Shown piece after piece: positions 51,078 through 58,892 of a stretch of 64,000 bases of DNA. Both the position numbers and the translations under genes were made by a program. The DNA is from Halobacteria archaeon HArc-gm2 (lineage in GTDB: Archaea > Halobacteriota > Halobacteria > Halobacteriales > Haloarculaceae). Position 1 is the stretch's first letter, and each line of letters begins with the position of its first letter. The notes below the pieces were generated by a model. That model was not told where the DNA came from. It ran no database searches and was given only the letters and a program-made list of their open reading frames with translations. The stretch lies in contig JAOPKE010000006.1 of the NCBI GenBank assembly GCA_025517465.1, positions 124,001-188,000 on the forward strand. Direction: 5' to 3'.

Positions 51078-51097
51078 CACCCCTCAGTGTGAATGGG
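51078..51097 (+). repeat. Origin box (ORB), copy 3
   Basis: Identical to copy 2. Confidence 0.75.
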
Positions 51098-51414
51098 CCA
51101 TCAACTGCTGACCTCGATTAAGAAGTCCTTTACATTGGAGCTCCTCACAAAGCTGGAGGGTTCTCGCCATAGTAACAAACTATTGGCTCGGCACACGACC
51201 CCCAGACATCTTAGGATTTGCCCACTTGGATAGTTGTTTCCACCCGATTATAATAAAATTAACTAAACTATTGTCGCGGTGATAGGCCGGCTAACTCTCA
51301 TGATTGGACTCACAAGCCACTCCCCGTGCCGTAATAGCTTCGTTCAGACGAACTAATCAGCTTCTACGGCTCAAGTCCAGCCCCGTCTTTACAGCGGTCG
51401 TAGCCTATTCCAGA

Positions 51415-51433
51415 CCATTCACACTGAGGGGTG
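51415..51433 (-). repeat. Origin box (ORB), copy 4, inverted
   Basis: On the minus strand CACCCCTCAGTGTGAATGG. It sits 5 nt from the orc stop codon. Confidence 0.7.
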
Positions 51434-51437
51434 GGTG

Positions 51438-52706
51438 TCACCACCCCATCAATGTCTGGAGTTCCGGCGTTGAGTTGAGCAGTCCGGTTCGTGTACTTTC
51501 TACGTCTCCCTGGAGCGAATACGACCTGAACTTCCCCTGATCTCCCCCTTCCTTCTTTTTCGATTCGAGAACTCCGGTCGTCACGTGCTTGTTCAGAAGT
51601 TCGAGCGCACGATTATACCCCTTCGGCTCCACTTCGACATCCCGTGCTACCGTTTGATACACCTCGTGAATCTCTGACGTTCGGAACCATTCTTTCTCCG
51701 AATTATTCCGGTCGAGACGTGTGAGAGCAAACAGGAGTAATTTCCCGGACAACGGAGTCCCTTTCACCATCTCCATGAAGAGCTCGACTTCGACGAGTTC
51801 GTCGGCCTCGAATACGTGCTTTGCTGTCACGGTCTCGTCTCCTTCCTCGTCAGCGACCTCGCCTGCATTCCGGAACAATCTGACTGCACGCCGTGCGTCA
51901 CCGTGTTCTTCAGCTGCGAGTTCAGCTGTTGTTGGAATCACGTCGTCATCGAGGACGCCATCGTAAAATGCGTCCCGTCGATTTTCGAGGATTTTGATGA
52001 GCTGACCCTCTTGGTACGGCCTGAACGTTCGATGTTCCGGCTGGAGAGTCGACTGAACCCGTGACTCGATTTCTCCTTTGAATTCGATGTCGTTCGAAAT
52101 TCCGATCGTAACGACTGGGAACTCGACGTCGTCCTTTGAGTGTGTCCGTGACAATGTGTAGAGCACTTCGTTGACTTCTCCATGCTTGTCGATTTCATCG
52201 ATAATGACGACGAGACCGCCAGAGAACTCTCTTTGGACAACAGGCCACAATTTTTGATCCCGATAATGTTCGGCTGAGAGGCCCTGATAGGGGACATCAA
52301 GTGGGTTTTCTGCTTTAGCATTCACCTGCTCTGCAATCTTTCGGAAGGTGGAGGTATACGTGGAGATGGGGTCCGGATTAATGTACGTCGTAACGATCGG
52401 CGACTTCGTTCCTTCAGTTGCCGCTTCGAGTCGCTCACAGACGTGTCTTGCAACTAACGTCTTCCCCGTGCCGGTTTCACCCCACTCCAGGACGTTATCT
52501 GGGACGCTATTTGTCCGCATCTTCCGGAGGTTCTTGGCCAAGAACGTGATGTGATCGTCTCGACCGACGATTCGATTGGCGTCAGGAACGTTATCGATCT
52601 CGAGCAACCACGGTTTCTCAAAGATGTTCGATTCGGGTTCGCTATCTTCCCCATCGACATTTAAGATCTCATCGACGCTTGCTTGCGTAGCATCGTCTTT
52701 TGTCAT
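51438..52706 (-). CDS. Orc1/Cdc6 replication initiator (origin-linked)
   Basis: I choose ATG 52706 (422 residues) over ATG 52727: a TATA-like CCTATATG (52731-52738) is centred 29 nt upstream of 52706 but only 8 nt from 52727. Walker A is GETGTGKT (76-83), Walker B LVVIIDEIDK (165-174), and sensor VTIGISND (about 205). A C-terminal winged helix includes the region RALELLNKHVTTGVLESKKKEGGDQGKF. The protein is shorter than the other Orc in this window. The coding region is flanked on both sides by matching origin boxes, which it probably recognises. Confidence 0.9.
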   Translation of the reverse strand: MTKDDATQASVDEILNVDGEDSEPESNIFEKPWLLEIDNVPDANRIVGRDDHITFLAKNLRKMRTNSVPDNVLEWGETGTGKTLVARHVCERLEAATEGTKSPIVTTYINPDPISTYTSTFRKIAEQVNAKAENPLDVPYQGLSAEHYRDQKLWPVVQREFSGGLVVIIDEIDKHGEVNEVLYTLSRTHSKDDVEFPVVTIGISNDIEFKGEIESRVQSTLQPEHRTFRPYQEGQLIKILENRRDAFYDGVLDDDVIPTTAELAAEEHGDARRAVRLFRNAGEVADEEGDETVTAKHVFEADELVEVELFMEMVKGTPLSGKLLLFALTRLDRNNSEKEWFRTSEIHEVYQTVARDVEVEPKGYNRALELLNKHVTTGVLESKKKEGGDQGKFRSYSLQGDVESTRTGLLNSTPELQTLMGW

Positions 52707-52730
52707 AGACGAGTCAATTAAGGCCATTCA

Positions 52731-52738
52731 CATATAGG
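52731..52738 (-). promoter_or_regulatory. TATA element of the origin-linked orc gene
   Basis: On the minus strand CCTATATG, centred 29 nt before ATG 52706. Confidence 0.45.
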
Positions 52739-52767
52739 TTGGGTCACTTCGGTGTGATTGGATTTCC

Positions 52768-52786
52768 CCCATTCACACTCTGGGGG
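52768..52786 (-). repeat. Origin box (ORB), copy 5, inverted
   Basis: On the minus strand CCCCCAGAGTGTGAATGGG, upstream of the orc gene. Confidence 0.7.
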
Positions 52787-52803
52787 TCTTGCTGCGTGAA
52801 ACA

Positions 52804-52823
52804 CTCTCCAGAGTGTGAATGGG
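52804..52823 (+). repeat. Origin box (ORB), copy 6
   Basis: CTCTCCAGAGTGTGAATGGG, divergent at its 5' end. A more degenerate GGTGTGATTGG is at 52751. Confidence 0.6.
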
Positions 52824-52950
52824 ATCGATACCACCCCCAGAAACAAGAGCGAGACAGACCCGGACACGTCAACGACACCGTCGGCGAACGCCGTCGAGAC
52901 GAGGGGAAGAGATCCGACAGCGTTTCGCTCCGCGATACCTCCCGGCGAGG

Positions 52951-53787
52951 TCAGGCCGTCCGCGGCGGCGGCACCAGGTAGACGTTCCCGTCGGCGCGCG
53001 TGACGATCTCCTCGGAGACGCTCCCGAGCATCAGCCGGCGGAGGCGGCTTCGACCTCGTGACCCGACCAGCGTCGTGGTGGGCGTCACCTCCTCCTCGAC
53101 GGCGAGGATTTCGTCGGCGGGGTCACCCTGGCGGACCCGGGTCTCGGTCTCGATGTCCCAGTCTTCGAGCGTCGACGCGAGGTCGGCGAGCTGGTCCTCG
53201 GGCTCTTCGGCGCCCTGGTCCTTCGGCGACTGGACGTGGACGAGCGTCGCCTCCTGGGTCGCGTGCCGGAGATACGAGAACGCGCCGAAGGCCCGCTCGG
53301 CGTTCTCGGAGAAGTCGGTGGCGTAGAGGACGCGCTGGAACAGGTGCTCGCGAAGCACCTCGGGTTCGTCCTCGGCGCGCTCGATGCGGTTGACCAGCAG
53401 CGGCACGACGGTCGACCTGGCGAGGTTCCGCGCCGTCGACCCGATGACGCGGTTCTCGAGCGGACTCTGGCCGCGCGACCCGACGATGGTCAGGTCGGCG
53501 CGGACGGTCTCGGCGATGCCGTTGATCCGGCGGTGTGGCGTCCCCCTGACGACGTGAGTCTCGACGTCGAAGCCGGCGTTCTCCATGACGTTCGCGTACT
53601 GCCGTAGCCCGCGTTCGCGTCGTTCCTCGAGGTTCATCCCGGGCATCCCGGCGTGTACGTTCGACGGGACGACCGTGACCAGGTGAACCGTCTCGACGCC
53701 GATGCGCTGGAGACACTCGAGACAGGTCTCGTTCTCGATGGCCGCTTCGCTCGCCGCCGAGAGGTCGGTCGCGTAAATCGCTCTCAT
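52951..53787 (-). CDS. Tandem universal stress protein (two UspA domains)
   Basis: I start at ATG 53787, MRAIYATDLSAASEAAIEN (278 residues). Each half has the Usp fold and an ATP-loop motif: LTIVGSRGQSPLENRVIGSTARNLA, then TTTLVGSRGRSRLRRLMLGSVSEEI. The CLEC at about 22-25 gives a Cys pair. It probably senses nucleotide or stress state. The best symmetrical 21-bp element lies 27 nt upstream, which ties this gene to the thiol regulon. Confidence 0.9.
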   Translation of the reverse strand: MRAIYATDLSAASEAAIENETCLECLQRIGVETVHLVTVVPSNVHAGMPGMNLEERRERGLRQYANVMENAGFDVETHVVRGTPHRRINGIAETVRADLTIVGSRGQSPLENRVIGSTARNLARSTVVPLLVNRIERAEDEPEVLREHLFQRVLYATDFSENAERAFGAFSYLRHATQEATLVHVQSPKDQGAEEPEDQLADLASTLEDWDIETETRVRQGDPADEILAVEEEVTPTTTLVGSRGRSRLRRLMLGSVSEEIVTRADGNVYLVPPPRTA

Positions 53788-53814
53788 GATCGAACAGTCG
53801 CGCCCGCCGTATAA

Positions 53815-53835
53815 TATTGTTTTGTTTCCACAATA
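53815..53835 (-). promoter_or_regulatory. 21-bp sulfur-regulon element before UspA (perfect palindrome)
   Basis: TATTGT, nine bases, ACAATA; the only perfectly symmetric copy in the window. It ends 27 nt before ATG 53787. Confidence 0.7.
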
Positions 53836-54072
53836 CCTGGGGCCGTCACTGGCGCCGCGCAGCCGGCCGACGTCACGCTCTCCCCTCGCGTTCGACCGCA
53901 ACCCACACACCCTCGGCCGGCGTGCGGCGCGCGTTTCGAATAGCTCCTGGACGGCGCGCGTGACGAATTTTCGGTCTATTTCGCCCTCGTTTCGACGGGC
54001 CGAGAATCGGGCCGTATTCACGTAACGTACGAGAATATCTCCGTGGGTTTCCCGTGCCATCCGTTGCAGTAA

Positions 54073-54093
54073 TATTGTACGACTCTTCCAAAA
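54073..54093 (+). promoter_or_regulatory. 21-bp sulfur-regulon element before the TauE operon
   Basis: TATTGT, nine bases, CCAAAA. It ends 44 nt before the leader ATG at 54138 and 85 nt before the first longer gene. Confidence 0.65.
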
Positions 54094-54137
54094 CTCCTAT
54101 TACCACCCTCCGGCTAGCATCGAGCGAGCAGAACGGT

Positions 54138-54182
54138 ATGATATTCACAAAACCACTCACATTCGGAGGTCGACAGCGATGA
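54138..54182 (+). CDS. Putative 14-residue leader peptide
   Basis: ATG 54138 opens a 14-codon frame (MIFTKPLTFGGRQR) whose TGA overlaps the ATG of the next gene as ATGA. Its start is 44 nt after the 21-bp element, the usual spacing for other starts in this set, so the transcript may begin here. The frame contains a GGAGGT Shine-Dalgarno-like sequence (54164-54169) for the next gene. A translation-coupling or attenuation role is inference. Confidence 0.4.
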   Translation: MIFTKPLTFGGRQR

Positions 54183-54328
54183 TCGAGATCGGAACGCTCT
54201 CACCGGCGGTACAGGCCGGTGTCCTCATTGGGGCGGTCCTCTTCGAGGCGATGATCCTCTACGTCGGCTACGGCTTCGTGGAACAGGTAGTCGGAAATCG
54301 ACTGATCGAGCGTATAGAGAACAAATAA
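54179..54328 (+). CDS. Small single-helix membrane protein (DUF7512-like)
   Basis: The 49-residue protein MIEIGTLSPAVQAGVLIGAV continues into one membrane helix (about 9-33) and a charged tail VEQVVGNRLIERIENK. From memory it resembles DUF7512, a haloarchaeal family of about 50 residues near TauE/SafE genes. A GGAGGT sequence lies 9 nt upstream. Its stop is 1 nt before the TauE ATG, so it may be a small subunit of the transporter. Confidence 0.65.
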   Translation: MIEIGTLSPAVQAGVLIGAVLFEAMILYVGYGFVEQVVGNRLIERIENK

Positions 54329-54329
54329 C

Positions 54330-55361
54330 ATGGACGTATTCGGAATCAGCCTGGCCATGCTCGTGCTGTTCGTCGGGTTCGGCCTTCTGATCGGCGTTCT
54401 GTTCGGGTTCTTCGGGATGGGCGGGTCGTTCCTCGTGACGCCCGCGCTCCTCGTCATGGGGTACCCCTCGCGCGTCGCGGTCGGGAGCGGACTCGCGTTC
54501 GTCTTCGGGACGTCCGTCATCGCGACGCTGAAACACCGCGACCTCGGGCAGGTCGACTACAAGCTCGGCGTGTTGATGATCGCCGGGACGACCGCCGGTA
54601 TCGAGGTCGGCAAGGAGATCGTGCTCCACCTCGAAGAGCTCGGCATGGCGGGAAGCATCATCAGCGTCACGTACGTCTTCCTGCTGGGCGGAATCGGGCT
54701 CTTCGTGACCTACGAAGCGCTGAAGGGTGACGGCGACGGCGGCGTCGACCACGACGCGGCCGACGCAGACATCGACGCCGACGACATCCCCGACATCGCG
54801 AAGAAAATCCAGTCCTATCGCGTGCCGCCGATGATCTCACTCCGCGGCGGGATCTCTGTCTCGCTGTGGATGATCCTCGGCGTCGCGTTCGCGACCGGGC
54901 TCCTGTCGGGCTTCCTCGGCGTGGGCGGCGGCTTCATCCGCATGCCCGCGCTGTTCTACCTGATCGGCGTCCCGGTGCCCATCGCGGTCGGGACCGACCT
55001 GTTCGAGATCGTCTTCTCGGGCGGGATCGGCAGTTTCCTCTACGCGATGGACGGCGGCGTCGACCTCTCCATCGTGCTGCCGCTGCTGGCGGGCAGCGCA
55101 CTCGGTGCCCGGGTCGGCTCCGCCGCGACGAGCATCGTCGACGAGGGCGAGATCAAGGTGTACTTCGGCCTGATGCTGCTCGGTGGCTCGCTCGCCGTGG
55201 CCGTGCGTGAAATCGGAAACGTCTACGGCATCGGCGTCTTCGACACCGTCAGCCTGGTGTTGATCCTGGGATCGGCGCTCCTGGTCAGCGGGGCCGTGGT
55301 GTACAGCAGTATCACGGCGCTTCGCGAGGAGTCCGGGTCACCCTCACACGCGCTAGACTAG
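54330..55361 (+). CDS. TauE/SafE-family sulfite/organosulfur anion transporter
   Basis: The 343-residue protein has about eight membrane helices in two halves, with GVLFGFFGMGGSFLVTPALLVMGYPSRVAVGSGLAFV and GLLSGFLGVGGGFIRMPALFYLIGVPVPIAVGTDLFEI, the family signatures. An acidic loop of about 40 residues (DGDGGVDHDAADADIDADDIPD) links them. It is larger than the copy at 19.0 kb. Operon position with a small membrane protein and the 21-bp element support a sulfur role. Confidence 0.88.
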   Translation: MDVFGISLAMLVLFVGFGLLIGVLFGFFGMGGSFLVTPALLVMGYPSRVAVGSGLAFVFGTSVIATLKHRDLGQVDYKLGVLMIAGTTAGIEVGKEIVLHLEELGMAGSIISVTYVFLLGGIGLFVTYEALKGDGDGGVDHDAADADIDADDIPDIAKKIQSYRVPPMISLRGGISVSLWMILGVAFATGLLSGFLGVGGGFIRMPALFYLIGVPVPIAVGTDLFEIVFSGGIGSFLYAMDGGVDLSIVLPLLAGSALGARVGSAATSIVDEGEIKVYFGLMLLGGSLAVAVREIGNVYGIGVFDTVSLVLILGSALLVSGAVVYSSITALREESGSPSHALD

Positions 55362-55384
55362 CCAGGCGCAGCATTCTGGCGCAG

Positions 55385-55405
55385 CATTGTGCGATCCATA
55401 CACAA
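55385..55405 (+). promoter_or_regulatory. 21-bp sulfur-regulon element before the second TrmB-like regulator
   Basis: CATTGT, nine bases, ACACAA, then TCTTTTAACC (TATA-like). It ends 39 nt before ATG 55445. It suggests autoregulation. Confidence 0.6.
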
Positions 55406-55444
55406 GTCTTTTAACCGTATACCGGCTACCTAGGTTCGATACAG

Positions 55445-55846
55445 ATGTCAGATTCGATGTCGGAACAACTCCAGCAGGATATGGAATGCGAGGGACTCCT
55501 CGAGTGTTTCCACGGGCTCAAGCAGCTCGACAGGGAGTGCTTCCAGGCGCTCGTCGGCTCCGAGGAACCGCTTACGGTCGATGAAATCGCCGAAGCGGTC
55601 GATCGCGAACGGTCGACCGCCTACCGCGCCGTCCAGCGCCTGCTCCAGACGGGGTTCATCCAGAAAGAACAGATCAACTACGAACAGGGCGGCTACTACC
55701 ACGTCTACCTCCCGACCGACCCCTCGAACATCGCCGACGACATGCAGCGGATGCTCAACGACTGGTACGCCAAGATGGGCCAGCTCATCCAGGAGTTCGA
55801 GGACAAGTACGACCAGGCCGAGGCGACTGCGACCGTCGAAGGGTGA
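55445..55846 (+). CDS. TrmB-like winged-helix regulator with CX5C motif, second copy
   Basis: The 133-residue protein has Cys15-X5-Cys21 in CEGLLECFHGL, plus Cys32, then the winged helix (LTVDEIAEAVDRERSTAYRAVQRLLQTGFIQKEQINYEQGGYYHVY) and a C-terminal helix DMQRMLNDWYAKMGQLIQEFEDKY. The layout matches the regulator at 28.7 kb. The Cys pair is positioned to switch DNA binding on oxidation or persulfidation. This is the closer match to the remembered OxsR-type sequence. Confidence 0.82.
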   Translation: MSDSMSEQLQQDMECEGLLECFHGLKQLDRECFQALVGSEEPLTVDEIAEAVDRERSTAYRAVQRLLQTGFIQKEQINYEQGGYYHVYLPTDPSNIADDMQRMLNDWYAKMGQLIQEFEDKYDQAEATATVEG

Positions 55847-56143
55847 GGCTCCGCCACCCGGTCGGCCCCTGATCCGCCGCGCGTCGACGACGTTACTTTT
55901 CGCAACCAGCGCGAATCGCGACAGAGACATTCCAGTGAGGCAGCGATGCCGTCGTGAGCCTCAGGAGGTGACCGGCAGCGGTGACGACGAACGGGGCCAA
56001 CGACCCCGATTGACTTCAAGGAATAAAACGTGTTCGGCTGATCTTACTTCCCGGGATTCGTCGCGGCGGGTTACCTATGGGGGTGCCGTAAGAACTACCG
56101 ATCGAGTCCGCCGGTTCGAACGTTCGTCCTGACTTCCCCAGCC
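55847..56143. other. Intergenic region upstream of cydAB
   Basis: About 300 nt. I see no 21-bp element and no clear TATA box; the AT-rich 56015-56035 segment (GGAATAAAACG) may hold a promoter. Confidence 0.35.
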
Positions 56144-57565
56144 ATGATCGACCCAGTAATCGCGAGTCGACTCCAGTTCGCACTGACCACGATCGTCCAC
56201 ATCATCTTCCCTGTGATGAGTATGGGGCTCGCGCCGTTTCTCGTGTACTTCACGTGGCGGGAGGTCCGTGGAGGGCCGCCGGTGTACGAACAGCTCCGGC
56301 GGTTCTGGACGAAGGTGTTCGCCGTCTCCTTCGTCGTGGGGACGGTGACCGGCATCGTCCTGGAGTTCGAGTTCGGGACGAACTTCGCGGCGTTCTCGGC
56401 GGTCGCGGGGGAACTGTTCGGCGGGCCGCTCGCGCTGGAAGGGATGATGGCGTTCATGCTGGAGGCGACGTTCCTCGGCGTGTTCGTCTTCGGGCGGGAA
56501 CGCGTGAGCGACGCTCTCTACTTCATATCCTCTGTGGCGGTCGGGCTGGGGACGTGGCTCTCGGCGGTGTGGATCCTCGTCGCCAACTCGTGGATGCAGA
56601 CGCCGCGGGGCTACGAACTCGTCGAGCGTGGCGGCCGGGAGATCGTCACCCTCACCGACCCGGCGGCGGCGTACCTGAACCCGCGGTTCCCGTACATGTT
56701 CGTCCACATGCAGAACGCCGCCGTCCTCTCGGTCGCGCTGTTCATGGCGGGCGTCGCCGCCTACTACGTGTTCCGCCACCACGTCTGGGGATACCCGGTG
56801 GAGGGCGTCTCGTTCTGGGAGACGACCCTGAAGATCGCCCTGATCGCGCTCGTGATCACGGCGCCGCTCCAGGCGGTCCACGGCGACCTGTACGCCCGCC
56901 ACGTCTACGAGACCCAGCCCCAGAAGTTCGCTGCGATGGAGGCGGTCTGGGAGACGGACTCGTACGTCCCCGAGTACATCGTCGCTTTCCCGACGAACCT
57001 GGGCGACCTGACCGACCCGCAGGCCAAGGAACTGTTCGGCATCGGCATCCCCGGCGGTGCCTCGTGGCTGGCCAGCGGTGGCGACCCCGGGGCGACCATC
57101 ACAGGGTTGAACGAGTACGACGACGCGCCCCCGGTCGCCATCGTGTTCTGGTCGTTCCGGATAATGGTGGCGCTGGGGTTCTGGTTCATCCTGCTGGGGT
57201 TCTGGGGCATCTATCGCTGGTGGCGTGGTGAACTCTACGAGGACGACCTCCTCCACAAGGCGCTGATGCTGTCGTCACTCCTGGGCATCCTCGCCGTGGA
57301 ACTGGGCTGGATCGTCACCGAGGTCGGTCGCCAGCCGTGGGTCATCCAGGACGTCCTCCGCACGGCCGACGGCGTCTCCCCCGGGTTGACGGGAGGTGAG
57401 GCGACCCTGACGCTCGCCGGGTTCGCGGTGGTCTACCTCGGCTTGCTCTCCCTGTACACCTACGTGATCGCCCGGATCATCCGCGCCGGCCCACCGAAGC
57501 GGGCGGAACTGCGAACGAGCGAGGCCGCCCCGGCGACGCCGGCGGAGGGGACCGCCGATGACTGA
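56144..57565 (+). CDS. cydA: Cytochrome bd quinol oxidase subunit I
   Basis: The 473-residue protein has about nine membrane helices. His19 in SRLQFALTTIVHIIFPVMSMGL is the heme ligand, and HMQNAAVLSVALFMAG has the second. GRQPWVIQDVLRTADGVSP matches the conserved GRQPW motif near the heme b558 and quinol site. The Q-loop is short. Cytochrome bd oxidises quinol and reduces oxygen to water without pumping protons. It is relatively insensitive to sulfide, which fits a neighbourhood of sulfur oxidation. Confidence 0.93.
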   Translation: MIDPVIASRLQFALTTIVHIIFPVMSMGLAPFLVYFTWREVRGGPPVYEQLRRFWTKVFAVSFVVGTVTGIVLEFEFGTNFAAFSAVAGELFGGPLALEGMMAFMLEATFLGVFVFGRERVSDALYFISSVAVGLGTWLSAVWILVANSWMQTPRGYELVERGGREIVTLTDPAAAYLNPRFPYMFVHMQNAAVLSVALFMAGVAAYYVFRHHVWGYPVEGVSFWETTLKIALIALVITAPLQAVHGDLYARHVYETQPQKFAAMEAVWETDSYVPEYIVAFPTNLGDLTDPQAKELFGIGIPGGASWLASGGDPGATITGLNEYDDAPPVAIVFWSFRIMVALGFWFILLGFWGIYRWWRGELYEDDLLHKALMLSSLLGILAVELGWIVTEVGRQPWVIQDVLRTADGVSPGLTGGEATLTLAGFAVVYLGLLSLYTYVIARIIRAGPPKRAELRTSEAAPATPAEGTADD

Positions 57566-58559
57566 GTTCCGCCCCCTGCTCGCCGACACGCTCGCGGCCC
57601 TGCCGCTCCCGGAGATCTGGTTCGGGCTCGTGTTCTTCATCCTCGCGACGTTCCTGCTGCTGGACGGGTTCGACTTCGGCGTCGGCGCGCTGTTCGCGAC
57701 GCGCGCGGACGACGGCGAACGGGAGCAACTGATCGCGAGTATCGGGCCGTTCTGGGACGGGAACGAGGTGTGGCTGGTGGTCTTCGGCGGCGCGCTGTTC
57801 GCCGCGTTCCCTCGGGTCTACGCGGCGCTGTTCAGCCGCCACTACCTGCTGATGTTCGCCATCCTCGGGGCGCTCATCCTGCGGGGACTGGCCCCCGAAC
57901 TGTACGAGCAGCGCCACGACGAGGCCTGGCAACGGTGGTGGGGTCGCGCCTTCGTGGTCGGGAGCGTGGCCGCCCCCTTCCTGCTGGGCCTGTTCACGGC
58001 GAACTGGGTGCTCGGGGCCACGCGGACGCTGACGCTCCCGGGGGTCGTCGTGGGACTCGCCGTCGTCGCCCTGACGGTCGTCGACGGCGTGGCGTTCCTC
58101 CGACTGAAGACCAGGGGCGACCTGCGGGCCGACCTCCGACGGAGCGGGCGACGGGCCGTGATCGCGTACGTCGGGCTCGCGGTGGCGTCGCTCGGCGTCA
58201 TCTACGCGACCACACCCGCCGTCCGGCCCGAACTCACGTCACCGCTCGCGCTCGCCCTGGTCGCCCTGACGGTCCTGTTCGCCGTCGGGTACGCCGTCGC
58301 CTTGGAGCGGGACCGCCACTACCTCGCGTTCGCGGCGACGGGCGGGCTCGTCTACGGCCTCGTCGCCCTCGTCGCGGCACTCTCCTTCCCGTACGTGGAC
58401 CGGGCGACCGGGCTGACTATCCAGGAGGGCATCGTCTCGCCCCTGTCGTTACAGATACTGTCCGTCGGCGCCCTCGTCCTGCTCCCGCTGGTATTCGGGT
58501 ACTTCGTCGTCCTCTACTCGGCGTTCAGCGGTCCCGTGGACCCGGAGGAGTCCTACTGA
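57558..58559 (+). CDS. cydB: Cytochrome bd quinol oxidase subunit II
   Basis: The 333-residue protein has eight membrane helices. IWFGLVFFILATFLLLDGFDFGVGALF is the conserved N-terminal helix, and GPFWDGNEVWLVVFGGALFAAFPRVYA is the conserved loop. It overlaps the end of cydA by 8 nt. It partners with CydA and stabilises the heme sites. Confidence 0.92.
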   Translation: MTEFRPLLADTLAALPLPEIWFGLVFFILATFLLLDGFDFGVGALFATRADDGEREQLIASIGPFWDGNEVWLVVFGGALFAAFPRVYAALFSRHYLLMFAILGALILRGLAPELYEQRHDEAWQRWWGRAFVVGSVAAPFLLGLFTANWVLGATRTLTLPGVVVGLAVVALTVVDGVAFLRLKTRGDLRADLRRSGRRAVIAYVGLAVASLGVIYATTPAVRPELTSPLALALVALTVLFAVGYAVALERDRHYLAFAATGGLVYGLVALVAALSFPYVDRATGLTIQEGIVSPLSLQILSVGALVLLPLVFGYFVVLYSAFSGPVDPEESY

Positions 58560-58795
58560 TGACCGGGTTGCTCTCCCGGGTACTCGTCACGTGGATCGAG
58601 TTGACGGTCGTCGGGACGGTCGGTGGGCTGGTCGGGACGACGCTCGGTGGCCCGCCCGGCTTCATCGTCTATCTCGCGACGACGCTGCTCTCGGTCGGCG
58701 TCCTCCTCTACAACGTCGACCGGCTGGTGGCCGCCCGCGTCGACGGAACCCAGCGCACGGAGCGGTCGGGGACGCCCGAAGACCGGTCTCAGTGA
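58559..58795 (+). CDS. Small membrane protein downstream of cydB (CydX-like?)
   Basis: The 78-residue protein starts at ATG 58559, which overlaps the cydB TGA by one base (TGATG). It has two membrane helices (about 8-28 and 34-55) and a charged C-terminal tail. It is larger than bacterial CydX and shows no recognisable sequence motif, so a role as a third oxidase subunit is an inference from position. Confidence 0.6.
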   Translation: MTGLLSRVLVTWIELTVVGTVGGLVGTTLGGPPGFIVYLATTLLSVGVLLYNVDRLVAARVDGTQRTERSGTPEDRSQ

Positions 58796-58838
58796 CCCGA
58801 TCGTCTGCCCCCAGTGGCACGGACCGGCTGACAAACAG

Positions 58839-58859
58839 TATTGCACGGATTGCCCAAAA
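58839..58859 (+). promoter_or_regulatory. 21-bp sulfur-regulon element before the second thioredoxin
   Basis: TATTGC, nine bases, CCAAAA, then CCCTTAAC. It ends 33 nt before ATG 58893, the same as for the first thioredoxin. Confidence 0.6.
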
Positions 58860-58892
58860 CCCTTAACTACTACTGGCCCCTAACGTAGAGTG

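Larger units (their letters stand above)
50198..51437. other. Predicted replication origin, intergenic region
   Basis: About 1.24 kb with no gene. It contains three G-string boxes (50304, 50345, 50450), two CCCCACGTTTCCGTCGT copies (50659, 50742), three CACCCC-type origin boxes (50942, 50976, 51078) plus one inverted (51415), and AT-rich stretches (50860-50900, 51240-51270) suited to unwinding. Confidence 0.7.
53788..54178. other. Divergent region between UspA and the TauE operon
   Basis: About 390 nt hold two 21-bp elements (53815-53835, 54073-54093) and a possible 14-codon leader ORF (54138-54182). No other gene is supported. Confidence 0.5.
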
